A DNA stretch of 14,875 nt from Massilia sp. (GCA_003484545.1 DNCF01000424.1:1-14875), one strand, 5' to 3'. Positions 1-9,664 are shown, counted from the first letter of the stretch. Notes: generated from the sequence alone by a model not told the origin. Numbers and translations: made by a program.

Positions 1-469
1 CGATGCGCGGCGCGTTGGCCAGCTGGTCCTGCTCGATCACCAGCGGCTGGGTCAGGTAGGGCTCGATCACGCCGGACGGAATCGACTGCACCGCGTCGTT
101 CTCCAGGCCGCTGCTCCTCACCTGGGGCGACAGGCGCAGCAGCGGCGGCTCGCCGCGTCCGTCGCCGCTGCCCGGCTTGCTCAGGGACAGGCGGCCGCGC
201 GCGCGGTCGAAATAGACGATCTGGCCGGGATAGATCCAGTGCGGGTTGCGGATCTCGTCGCGGTTCATGCCCCAGACCTGGGGCCAGCACCACGGGTGCT
301 GGAGGAAGGCGCCGGAGATATCCCAGAGGGTGTCGCCCTTGACGACGCGGTGCTGGTCCGGGGCGTTCGGCTTGAAGGCGCATTCGGCGGCCTGGACGGG
401 GCCGGCTACGACACACGCGACGAGGGCCGCCGCAGCAGCGCGGGTCACGACTGTGCTAAAATTTTTCAT
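1..469 (-). CDS. LysM peptidoglycan-binding protein, secreted (C-terminus outside window)
   Basis: Reading from ATG at 469 gives a protein that starts MKNFSTVVTRAAAAALVACV and has a hydrophobic signal peptide ending in PVQA-AEC near residue 28. One LysM domain follows at about residues 41-90, with HRVVKGDTLWDIS at its start and IYPGQIVYFD at its end. LysM binds N-acetylglucosamine-containing glycans, so the protein is probably periplasmic or cell-wall associated. The frame stays open to the left edge, so the C-terminus is missing. It is divergent from def-fmt. In many betaproteobacteria a LysM gene followed by dprA occupies this place; dprA is not in the window, so that is inference. No strong Shine-Dalgarno is visible (GGACG lies about 8 bases before the ATG). 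The family is clear, but its cellular role is not established by sequence. Confidence 0.85.
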   Translation of the reverse strand, partial: MKNFSTVVTRAAAAALVACVVAGPVQAAECAFKPNAPDQHRVVKGDTLWDISGAFLQHPWCWPQVWGMNRDEIRNPHWIYPGQIVYFDRARGRLSLSKPGSGDGRGEPPLLRLSPQVRSSGLENDAVQSIPSGVIEPYLTQPLVIEQDQLANAPRI

Positions 470-610
470 TGAAGACGTCCGTAAAGTGCGGCATTGACAC
501 GGAATTGCAGGCTGCGCCGGTCACCTCGGCCAGCCGGGGCGCAAGAGACAGCACGAATCGACGTTCCCTGACCGCGAGGCGGATCGCAAAGAGTTGCCGA
601 ATTGAATCAA

Positions 611-639
611 ATTCTGCACACAAATCCTTGAACTAGCAA
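611..639 (-). promoter_or_regulatory. Tentative sigma-70 promoter for the LysM gene
   Basis: On the minus strand TTGCTA (634-639) and CAGAAT (611-616) are separated by exactly 17 bases. Each matches the consensus at 4 of 6 positions, in the AT-rich centre of the divergent LysM/def intergenic region (470-749). The leader would be about 140 nt. I see no convincing promoter for def on the plus strand, and otherwise nothing identifiable in this gap. Confidence 0.25.
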
Positions 640-749
640 GACAAACCGCGTCCTGCAGCCGGGGCGGCGTGTTGCATTCCTGCTCGTGCGCCCCCACCTG
701 TTGTCGTACTCCCACCAATCCTTATTGAACTGTTACTGAATTAGCTGAT

Positions 750-1292
750 ATGGCCCTCCTGAAGATCCTGCGCTATCCCGACCCTCGCCTGCACAAGGTT
801 GCCAAGCCGGTGACCGAATTCGGCGAGCGCCTCGCCAAGCTGGTGGCCGACATGGCCGAGACCATGTACGACGCGCCAGGCGTCGGGCTGGCCGCGACCC
901 AGGTCGACGTGCACGAGCGCGTGGTCGTGATCGACGTCTCCGAATCGCACGATGCGCTGCGCGTCTTCGTCAACCCGGAAATCACCTGGGCCAGCGAGGA
1001 AAAGCAGGTCTACGACGAAGGCTGCCTGTCGGTACCGGGCATCTACGACGGCGTCGAGCGTCCGGCGCGCGTCAAGGTGCGCGCCCAGGATGCCAAGGGC
1101 GAGTTCTTCGAGCTCGAGTGCGACGGCCTGCTGGCCGTGTGCATCCAGCACGAGATGGACCACCTGATGGGCAAGGTGTTCGTCGAATACCTGTCGCCGC
1201 TGAAGCGCAACCGCATCAAGGCCAAGCTGCAGAAGGAAGAACGCGGCATGGAACGCGAAGCGGCGCTGAAGGCCGCCGGCCGCCGTTACTAA
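750..1292 (+). CDS. def: Peptide deformylase
   Basis: This 180-residue protein removes the formyl group from the N-terminal formylmethionine of nascent proteins in the cytoplasm. All three signature motifs are present in order: GVGLAA at residues 44-49, EGCLS at 90-94 and HEMDH at 134-138. Cys92, His134 and His138 are the expected metal ligands and Glu135 the catalytic base. The N-terminus MALLKILRYPDPRLH is typical, which supports ATG at 750, although the upstream sequence (ttagctgat) has almost no Shine-Dalgarno. The length is normal, with a basic C-terminal tail (RNRIKAKLQKEERGM). The stop lies 10 bases before fmt, so the two are almost certainly co-transcribed, the classic def-fmt pair. 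Confidence 0.97.
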   Translation: MALLKILRYPDPRLHKVAKPVTEFGERLAKLVADMAETMYDAPGVGLAATQVDVHERVVVIDVSESHDALRVFVNPEITWASEEKQVYDEGCLSVPGIYDGVERPARVKVRAQDAKGEFFELECDGLLAVCIQHEMDHLMGKVFVEYLSPLKRNRIKAKLQKEERGMEREAALKAAGRRY

Positions 1293-1302
1293 GGCGCCGC
1301 GC

Positions 1303-2259
1303 ATGAAGGTCGTTTTCGCCGGCACGCCGGAGTTTGCTGCTGTCGCCCTGCGTGAGCTGGTCGAGGCCGGTTTCGAGATTCCCCTGGTGCTGACCCAGCC
1401 CGACCGCCCGGCCGGGCGCGGCATGCAGTTGCAGGCCTCGCCGGTCAAGCAGCTGGCGCTGGAACATGGCATCGAGTTGCTGCAGCCGCTGTCGCTGCGC
1501 ATGGATAGCAAGGACCCGCAGCGCGCCGAGGAGGCACGCGCCGCCCATGAGCGCTTGACGGCGCTCGACTACGACGTGATGGTGGTGGCGGCCTATGGCC
1601 TGATCCTGCCGCGCAGCACCCTCGACATCGCGCCCTGCATCAACATCCACGGTTCGCTGCTGCCGCGCTGGCGCGGCGCGGCCCCGATCCACCGCGCGAT
1701 CGAAAGCGGCGACGTCGAGACCGGCGTGACCATCATGGGCATGGAAGAAGGCCTGGACACCGGCCCGATGATGCTGATCGAACGCGTGGCGATCGAGGAC
1801 GGCGACACTACCGGCAGCCTGCACGACAAGCTGGCGGCGCTGGGCGGGACCATGATCGTGGAGGCGCTGCGCCGCATGGAGCGCGGCGAATTGACGTCCA
1901 CGCCGCAACCCGAGGAAGGCGTGACCTACGCCGCCAAGATCAGCAAGGACGAAGCGAAGCTCGACTTCGCCCTGCCGGCCGTTGCGCTATGGCGCAAGGT
2001 GCGCGCCTTCAATCCCTTCCCCGCCGCACAAGGCATGGTGAACGGGACCGCGATCAAGATCTGGAAGGCCGAGTTGGCCGACTACGCGGGCAAGGCGGCG
2101 CCGGGCACGGTCGTGTCGGCCGATGCGCAAGCAGGCATCGTCGTTGCCTGCGGCGAAGGCGCGCTGCGTTTGCTGGAGTTGCAAAAGCCGGGCGGCAAGC
2201 GCCTGGCGGCGGCGGAGTTTTTGAAAGGCTTTCCGCTGGCTGGCCTGCAGTTTGCGTAA
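1303..2259 (+). CDS. fmt: Methionyl-tRNA formyltransferase
   Basis: This 318-residue enzyme transfers a formyl group from 10-formyltetrahydrofolate to Met-tRNA(fMet), making the initiator tRNA for translation. The catalytic stretch CINIHGSLLPRWRGAAPIH holds Asn114 and His116, and MGMEEGLDTGPM holds Asp152. These align with Asn106, His108 and Asp144 of the E. coli enzyme at a constant offset of 8. The offset comes from a short insertion around residues 67-88 (SKDPQRAEEARAAHERL). The C-terminal OB-like tRNA-binding domain runs from about residue 215 to the end. ATG at 1303 begins the canonical MKVVFAGTPEFA. The upstream spacer contains AAGG overlapping the def stop. The gene ends at 2259, two bases before a MITE-like repeat. 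Confidence 0.97.
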   Translation: MKVVFAGTPEFAAVALRELVEAGFEIPLVLTQPDRPAGRGMQLQASPVKQLALEHGIELLQPLSLRMDSKDPQRAEEARAAHERLTALDYDVMVVAAYGLILPRSTLDIAPCINIHGSLLPRWRGAAPIHRAIESGDVETGVTIMGMEEGLDTGPMMLIERVAIEDGDTTGSLHDKLAALGGTMIVEALRRMERGELTSTPQPEEGVTYAAKISKDEAKLDFALPAVALWRKVRAFNPFPAAQGMVNGTAIKIWKAELADYAGKAAPGTVVSADAQAGIVVACGEGALRLLELQKPGGKRLAAAEFLKGFPLAGLQFA

Positions 2260-2260
2260 C

Positions 2261-2479
2261 CCGTAGGGTGGGCACTCCGTGCCCACGCGAATGCATGCTT
2301 CGAGTTTGCTTGTGAACGCGGCGAACAAGATGCGTTCCAGCACAGGCGTTCGCGGTATGCCAGGAACGCTGCCAGCATCACGCGGCTTAATCGGTTTTAA
2401 CGGCGCTCACACTGCGCCACCTTTCGCGTGGGCAGTGGGGCCGGCTAAATGCCGGCACCACAAAGTGCCCACCCTACGG
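2261..2479. repeat. MITE-like element with 15-bp perfect terminal inverted repeats
   Basis: The left end CCGTAGGGTGGGCAC (2261-2275) and the right end GTGCCCACCCTACGG (2465-2479) are perfect reverse complements and enclose about 219 bp with no credible gene. The left arm folds on itself: GTGGGCAC (2268-2275) pairs with GTGCCCAC (2279-2286) across a 3-base loop. The right arm has a nested stem, GCCGGC (2440-2445) with GCCGGC (2451-2456), inside an outer stem GTGGGCA (2428-2434) with TGCCCAC (2466-2472). A related sequence occurs at 7371-7413. The element fills most of the 315-base gap between the convergent genes fmt and brnA. It may also help end transcription of fmt. No transposase is encoded, so if mobile it would need one in trans. 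Confidence 0.7.
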
Positions 2480-2488
2480 TCAACGCTA

Positions 2489-2507
2489 GCAGCGTAATCG
2501 ACGCTGC
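2489..2507. other. Small perfect hairpin between fmt and brnA
   Basis: GCAGCGT (2489-2495) pairs perfectly with ACGCTGC (2501-2507) across a 5-base loop, just outside the right end of the MITE-like element. It is followed on the plus strand by gtcattt, so it could be a weak terminator for rightward transcription from def-fmt. There is no long T tract. Confidence 0.3.
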
Positions 2508-2541
2508 GTCATTTCAGCGTTCCGACACACTGCCCCAAATG

Positions 2542-2564
2542 AAAAACGCGCCCTTCGGCGCGTT
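2542..2564 (-). terminator. Intrinsic terminator of the brnA-type gene
   Basis: On the minus strand AACGCGCC (from 2564) and GGCGCGTT (to 2545) form a perfect 8-bp GC-rich stem with loop GAAG. It is followed immediately by TTTTTCATTT. It starts 10 bases past the stop codon at 2575, the classic rho-independent layout. Confidence 0.85.
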
Positions 2565-2574
2565 CGATGACAAT

Positions 2575-2802
2575 TTAATTGCCGGCTGCTTCCGCAGCAC
2601 GCTGCGCGTCCATGTGTTCGCGCAGAACCTGGTTGATGCGGGTCTGGTAACCAGGACCCGCCGCCTTGAACCATTCCAGCATGTCGACGTCGAGGCGGAT
2701 CGTCACGATCTGCTTCACGCCCGCCGGCTGCTGTTTCGCTACTGGCGCCACGTGATTCTGCACCACTGCCTGGTCCCAATCGGGTTCGTACTCTTTGTTC
2801 AT
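2575..2802 (-). CDS. BrnA-type antitoxin (CopG/RHH-like), no toxin partner next to it
   Basis: This 75-residue protein has the block QIVTIRLDVDMLEWFK (31-46) followed by AAGPGYQTRINQVLREHM. This is the characteristic C-terminal ribbon-helix-helix-like pattern of the BrnA antitoxin family, which binds DNA as a dimer and neutralises the BrnT RNase toxin. ATG at 2802 follows GGGATGATTGC. The in-frame upstream extension to 2937 has no family similarity and would run through the promoter, so I reject it. BrnT is normally encoded just upstream of brnA. Here the upstream DNA (2803-3053) holds only the divergent control region with metH, and no remnant of a BrnT-like frame is visible. The gene is therefore an orphan antitoxin or has become a stand-alone regulator. 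It has its own promoter and terminator. Confidence 0.8.
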   Translation of the reverse strand: MNKEYEPDWDQAVVQNHVAPVAKQQPAGVKQIVTIRLDVDMLEWFKAAGPGYQTRINQVLREHMDAQRAAEAAGN

Positions 2803-2828
2803 GCAATCATCCCGTCTCTTTAACAACG

Positions 2829-2847
2829 TGCCACATTCCTCGTGGCA
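2829..2847. promoter_or_regulatory. Inverted repeat at the predicted brnA start site (candidate operator)
   Basis: TGCCAC (2829-2834) and GTGGCA (2842-2847) form a perfect 6-bp dyad around 7 bases. It covers roughly -2 to +17 of the transcript predicted from the promoter at 2852-2880. BrnA-family antitoxins repress their own promoters by binding such dyads, so autoregulation is a reasonable inference. The position is seen; the binding is not shown. Confidence 0.4.
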
Positions 2848-2851
2848 TTTA

Positions 2852-2880
2852 TTTATTGTCGTCGCTGTATGTATCCGCAA
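2852..2880 (-). promoter_or_regulatory. Probable promoter of the brnA-type gene
   Basis: On the minus strand TTGCGG (2875-2880) and AATAAA (2852-2857) are separated by exactly 17 bases in an AT-rich stretch. Transcription would start near 2845, about 43 bases before the ATG at 2802. Confidence 0.45.
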
Positions 2881-2970
2881 AATTGCTAAACAGGCGGGTT
2901 TTGTAACGTCATGTAACAACGATGCGCATAAACACATAACGATACAATCTGCCTCCCCAGCCCGCCGCGG

Positions 2971-3000
2971 CTGAAGCGCGCGACGGCGATGACGTATAAT
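2971..3000 (+). promoter_or_regulatory. Probable metH promoter
   Basis: A perfect TATAAT lies at 2995-3000. A weak -35 (CTGAAG, 2971-2976, matching 3 of 6) sits 18 bases upstream. Transcription would start near 3007, giving a 47-nt leader to the ATG at 3054. That is too short for a cobalamin riboswitch, and I see no SAM or SAH riboswitch motif either. A second weaker box, TACAAT (2943-2948), might be an alternative -10. Confidence 0.5.
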
Positions 3001-3053
3001 TTCAGGTCGTCCAAACCGTGCCGATGCTTGCGCACGCCTACCGAAAGCTCATC

Positions 3054-6824
<3,771 letters not shown>

Positions 6825-6841
6825 GGGATCCTGGGTGCCGT

Positions 6842-6873
6842 CGTGGTCGCGGCGATTGCTCGCCTCGACCACG
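6842..6873 (+). terminator. Strong 3' hairpin after metH without a T tract
   Basis: CGTGGTCG (6842-6849) pairs with CGACCACG (6866-6873). After one C-T mismatch, GGCGA (6851-6855) pairs with TCGCC (6860-6864) around loop TTGC, giving 8 plus 5 base pairs. It begins 18 bases after the metH stop. With no T run behind it, it is better seen as a transcript-end-stabilising or rho-assisted structure than a proven terminator. Confidence 0.45.
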
Positions 6874-6938
6874 CCATTCACGAGGGAACTTTCCTCAATG
6901 CTGATTGCCTAATTCCTCGGGGACCCTGGTCCCGCCTC

Positions 6939-6953
6939 AAGGAGGGCATCATA
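6939..6953 (+). promoter_or_regulatory. Perfect Shine-Dalgarno placed in front of an ATA codon
   Basis: AAGGAGG (6939-6945) is followed by GCATC and then ATA (6951-6953). The spacing is ideal for initiation at 6951, but the codon there is not a standard start. The adjacent CCTC (about 6935-6938) could fold back on GAGG (6942-6945) and partly hide the ribosome site. This site decides the start of the SPW gene. Confidence 0.55.
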
Positions 6954-7316
6954 GCAACGCATCTCTCCGCCCGCCGCTGGCAGGACCGCGTGATCCTGCT
7001 GCTGGGCATCTGGCTGTTCGTCTCGCCCTGGGCGATGGGCTACCCGGGCGATTCGCCGCCGGCGGTCAACGCCTTCATCACGGGCGCCATCATGACGGCG
7101 CTGGCCATCTTCGATCTCTACAAGACCTATCTCTGGGCCGTGCTCGTCAACATCGTGGTCGGCGCCTGGGTCGCGGCGTCGCCCTGGCTGGTGGACGTCG
7201 TCGGCGACCGCGCGATGAGCGCCAGCATGCTGATTGTCGGGCTGGCGACCCTCATCCTGGGACTCTGGGAAATGCGGACCGATCCGGACCTGCTGCAGCA
7301 GTGGGCGGGGACGTGA
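6951..7316 (+). CDS. SPW-family small membrane protein, apparent ATA start
   Basis: Read from 6951 the protein has 121 residues. It carries the repeated SPW motif at 25-27 (WLFVSPWAMGY) and 77-79 (VAASPWLVD), each inside a hydrophobic segment. There are about four transmembrane helices, near 14-30, 39-55, 60-80 and 87-105. This matches the SPW repeat family of membrane proteins, whose biochemical function is unknown. A perfect Shine-Dalgarno points to 6951, where the codon is ATA instead of ATG. The next codons give ATHLSARRWQD, a natural N-terminus. The only in-frame standard upstream start, GTG 6843, lies in the strong hairpin after metH and would add an unconvincing 36-residue leader. The gene is either started at a rare AUA, silenced by a one-base change, or affected by a sequence error. 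Confidence 0.8.
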   Translation: MATHLSARRWQDRVILLLGIWLFVSPWAMGYPGDSPPAVNAFITGAIMTALAIFDLYKTYLWAVLVNIVVGAWVAASPWLVDVVGDRAMSASMLIVGLATLILGLWEMRTDPDLLQQWAGT

Positions 7317-7335
7317 ATTTTTGAACGTTGGGCAT

Positions 7336-7358
7336 TGTTGGCCTGCTTTCGGCCAACA
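7336..7358. terminator. Hairpin between convergent SPW and HDOD genes
   Basis: TGTTGGCC (7336-7343) pairs perfectly with GGCCAACA (7351-7358) across a 7-base loop, 20 bases after the SPW stop. No T tract follows on either strand, so efficient intrinsic termination is uncertain. Confidence 0.35.
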
Positions 7359-7370
7359 CGACGCAGAGGT

Positions 7371-7413
7371 CACGCGTGGGCACGCAGTGCCTACGCCGGC
7401 CGCGCCCACCCTA
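7371..7413. repeat. Second member of the GTAGGGTGGGC repeat family
   Basis: The plus strand starts with CACGCGTGGGCAC and ends with CGCCCACCCTAC. In reverse complement it begins GTAGGGTGGGC and ends GTGCCCACGCG, like the arms of the element at 2261-2479. GTGGGCAC (7376-7383) pairs with GTGCCTAC (7387-7394) across 3 bases with one G-T wobble. The last bases CTA (7411-7413) are the stop codon of the leftward HDOD gene. Confidence 0.65.
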
Positions 7414-8685
7414 CAAGGCGTAGCGCACCACCTTGTCGCTCCACTCGAAGGCCGCCATCTCCAGCTCGACCAGTTCGTCGCCGCTGTCGGCCAGCTCGCC
7501 CAGCACCGGCAGCATCGCGTCGCCCTCTTCCATCTGTTCGAGCGACTCGGCCAGGCGCAGCAGTTCGCCGAAGAAGCCGGTGCGCTTGACCAGTGCGGCT
7601 GCCACCTCGTCGCTGACCGGGATCTGCTCGACCAGGTCGGCCATCGGCACCGAGAACAGCGCATCCATCAGCGACATGATGCCGACCGTGAAGGCGACGT
7701 CGGCCACCTGGCGCTGGCCCGGACGCAGGCGCTGGGCCAGCAGTTCCATCAGGCGCGCGCGCGTGCTGGCCAGCATCAGGAGCGGTGTCATCGCGTGGCC
7801 GCGCGTGCCCGGCTCCGCGTACAGCATGATCTGCAGCCAGCGCTGCAATTGGCGCCGGCCGAGCACGAGCAGGGCCTGGCTGAGCGAATCGATGCGCTGA
7901 CCCAGGCCGGCCGCCGGCGTGTTCACGATGCGCAGCAGATTGATCGAGAGCGGCACGTCGAGCTTGATGGCGCGCTCGATGTCGATGTTGTCGGCGCCCG
8001 AATCGAGCAAATGCATCAACTCGACCAGGGCCTGCTGCGAAGGCGACAGCTTGCGTCCGGCCAGCACCGAGGGCTTGGCGAAATAATAGCCCTGGAAGTA
8101 ATCGAAGCCGAGGTCGAGGCAGGTGCGGTATTCGGTCTGGCTTTCGACCTTCTCGGCCACCAGGTGTTTTCCCGTCCCGCGCAGGCGCGGCACCAGGGAC
8201 AGCATCGCCACCACGGGCGTGGCGCGCAGGTCGACCTTGACGTAGTCGAGCAGCGGCAGCAGCCGGCCCAGGCGCGCGCCGTGGCTGGACGCTTCGGCGG
8301 CGAAGCGGAAGCCATGCCCGGCCAGCTCGGCCAGGCGCCACAGCACCGCGTCGCTCGCTTCCACCGAGGCGCCCAGCTCGAGCACGGTGCGCTCGCGCGG
8401 CAGGAAGGCGAAGATATCGCTCATCAACACGTCGGTGTCGACGTTCAGGAAGGCGACCGCATCGCCGATCGCGCGCGGCAGGCCCATCTGCGCCGCATGG
8501 GCCAGCACGCCGGCCGTGGCGGCGAGCGCCGAATCGATGTCCGCGCCGCCCTCCTGGCGGCTGCGGAACAGCAGTTCGTAGCCGAACAGGGCCTGGTTGC
8601 GGTCGAGCAGCGGCTGGCGCGCCAGGTAGAAATTGCGTAGTTGCAGAGGCTGGGATGCCTGGTCGAGGCTGGCGGTATCGGTCAT
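7411..8685 (-). CDS. Degenerate EAL plus HDOD domain signalling protein (YuxH-like)
   Basis: This 424-residue protein has an EAL-like N-terminal half and a C-terminal HDOD domain, the YuxH/COG3434 layout. Seen in the EAL part: YELLFR (36-41, EAL changed to ELL), FLNV (79-82), VLELG (101-105), VKVDL (149-153), VAEKVE (176-181) and FQGYYF (197-202). The DDFGTG metal-binding segment is replaced by AAEASS (about 129-134), so cyclic-di-GMP hydrolysis is unlikely. The HDOD part (about 215-400) has KLDVPLSINLLRIVNTPAAG and DSLSQALLVLGRRQLQRW but no HD active site. Such proteins are thought to act as binding platforms in motility, biofilm or cell-cycle signalling. ATG at 8685 follows GGGAA at a suitable distance. 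It is monocistronic, and its TAG stop lies in a repeat element. Confidence 0.9.
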   Translation of the reverse strand: MTDTASLDQASQPLQLRNFYLARQPLLDRNQALFGYELLFRSRQEGGADIDSALAATAGVLAHAAQMGLPRAIGDAVAFLNVDTDVLMSDIFAFLPRERTVLELGASVEASDAVLWRLAELAGHGFRFAAEASSHGARLGRLLPLLDYVKVDLRATPVVAMLSLVPRLRGTGKHLVAEKVESQTEYRTCLDLGFDYFQGYYFAKPSVLAGRKLSPSQQALVELMHLLDSGADNIDIERAIKLDVPLSINLLRIVNTPAAGLGQRIDSLSQALLVLGRRQLQRWLQIMLYAEPGTRGHAMTPLLMLASTRARLMELLAQRLRPGQRQVADVAFTVGIMSLMDALFSVPMADLVEQIPVSDEVAAALVKRTGFFGELLRLAESLEQMEEGDAMLPVLGELADSGDELVELEMAAFEWSDKVVRYAL

Positions 8686-8772
8686 CGCGTTCCCGTGGTC
8701 GGTTCAAGCTGCTCACTCTACCCGATTCTCGGCAGTTAGTGGCTTTTTGGCATCGCCAGGAGGAAAAAAAAG

Positions 8773-8904
8773 ATGCCGGAACACCAAGAGCGTCTAAGAA
8801 AGCCTTCAGGGCAAGGGATGCGGCCGCCCGACGCATTGTCGAAGACAGTACGTGAGTACGGCGAGACAGTGCAACGCAGCCATGGAGGTTTTCTTAGGCG
8901 CTAA
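8773..8904 (+). CDS. Possible 43-residue small ORF running through a structured repeat
   Basis: ATG at 8773 is preceded by a perfect AGGAGG (8758-8763) with a 9-base A-rich spacer. It opens a frame of 43 codons (starting MPEHQERLRKPSG) that ends at TAA 8902-8904. Most of it lies in the structured repeat at 8789-8902, and its 3' end is antisense to the last codons of the glutamine amidotransferase gene. The frame is also open in the other repeat copy, but substitutions there follow base pairing, not codon position. No family is recognised. Chance is a serious alternative. Confidence 0.2.
   Translation: MPEHQERLRKPSGQGMRPPDALSKTVREYGETVQRSHGGFLRR
8789..8902 (+). repeat. Structured repeat copy 1 (candidate RNA or hairpin element)
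   Basis: The outer arms 8789-8804 and 8887-8902 form a 16-bp helix with two G-U wobbles. An inner helix joins GCATTGTC (8833-8840) and GACAGTGC (8865-8872) with one wobble. A tip hairpin joins GTAC (8848-8851) and GTAC (8856-8859) with loop GTGA. The core 8806-8885 matches 73 of 80 positions of the reverse complement of copy 2. An invariant 28-base stretch (8806-8833) includes a GCGGCCGC palindrome. The right arm contains the stop codon (8894-8896) of the leftward glutamine amidotransferase gene. All three wobbles are G-U on the plus strand, which favours plus as the RNA strand for this copy, weakly. Confidence 0.75.
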
Positions 8905-9664
8905 CCGGCGCGCCGTCGACGAACAGTTTCAGTTCGCCCGGAGCGAAGTGGGTCCAGGTTTCGTTGGTGGTCAGCGGCTCGGTGACGATGATCGCGACCC
9001 GGTCGTTGGGTGTGGTCACCTGCGAGAAATCGACGGACAGATCTTCGTCGGACAGGCAGGCCGAGGCGAACGGATACTTGCGCACGACGTAGCACAGCTT
9101 GGTCGAGCAGTGCGCGAACAGGGCGGTACCGTCGGAGAGCATCATGTTGAAGGTGCCGTAGGCGGCGATCCCGCGCACCAGCTCTTCCAGGGCGGCAAGC
9201 AGCGCGTCGCGCTCGGGCGCGGTGTCGCCGAAGCGGCGCCGCAATTCCTGTAGCAGGAAGCAGAAGGCCAGTTCGCTGTCGGTATTGCCGACCGGACGGA
9301 AGGCGCCGTCGAGCGCGGGCGCGAATTCCTTCAGGTCGCCGTTGTGGGCGAACACCCAGTAGCGGCCCCACAGCTCGCGCACGAAGGGATGGCAGTTCTC
9401 CAGCGCCACCTCGCCTTGCGTGGCCTTGCGGATGTGGGCGATGACGTTGGTCGACTTGATCGGATAACGCTTGATCAGTTCGGCAATCGGGGAAGCGATC
9501 GCGGCCTGGTGGTCGACGAAATGGCGTACGCCGGCGCCCTCGAAGAAGGCGATGCCCCAGCCGTCGTGGTGGGTATCGGTGCGGCCGCCGCGGTGGGCGA
9601 AGCCGGTGAAGGAAAACACAATGTCCGTTGGAACATTGCAGTTCATTGCGAGAAGTTGGCACAT
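8894..9664 (-). CDS. Class II glutamine amidotransferase (YafJ-like)
   Basis: This 256-residue protein begins MCQLLAMNC, placing Cys2 as the N-terminal nucleophile after removal of Met. That fixes the start at 9664; an upstream ATG at 9697 would bury the catalytic Cys. Family motifs follow in order: FAHRGG (22-27), HHDGWG (32-37), AHIRKAT (76-82), NCHPF (90-94), FAHNGDL (105-111) and GNTDSE (126-131). These form the glutaminase fold that releases ammonia from glutamine. No synthetase or transferase domain is attached, so the acceptor substrate is unknown. Its stop codon lies in the right arm of structured repeat copy 1, so the repeat would form the 3' end of its mRNA. The gene is probably transcribed alone, as a terminator lies between it and the upstream DUF3567 gene. 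Confidence 0.92.
   Translation of the reverse strand: MCQLLAMNCNVPTDIVFSFTGFAHRGGRTDTHHDGWGIAFFEGAGVRHFVDHQAAIASPIAELIKRYPIKSTNVIAHIRKATQGEVALENCHPFVRELWGRYWVFAHNGDLKEFAPALDGAFRPVGNTDSELAFCFLLQELRRRFGDTAPERDALLAALEELVRGIAAYGTFNMMLSDGTALFAHCSTKLCYVVRKYPFASACLSDEDLSVDFSQVTTPNDRVAIIVTEPLTTNETWTHFAPGELKLFVDGAPVSA

Noticed and set aside
521..718. 65-codon minus frame in the LysM/def gap
   Set aside because: No Shine-Dalgarno, no recognisable motif, and it overlaps the likely promoter region.
2803..2937. N-terminal extension of the BrnA-type protein to 2937
   Set aside because: The extra residues lack family similarity and would be encoded across the promoter and dyad; ATG 2802 has a Shine-Dalgarno.
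2803..3053. Cobalamin, SAM or SAH riboswitch ahead of metH
   Set aside because: The predicted leader is only about 47 nt and no conserved riboswitch core (such as a B12 box) is visible.
7234..8640. 468-codon open frame on the plus strand
   Set aside because: Antisense to the well-supported HDOD gene; composition is Q/H/R-rich as in other shadows.
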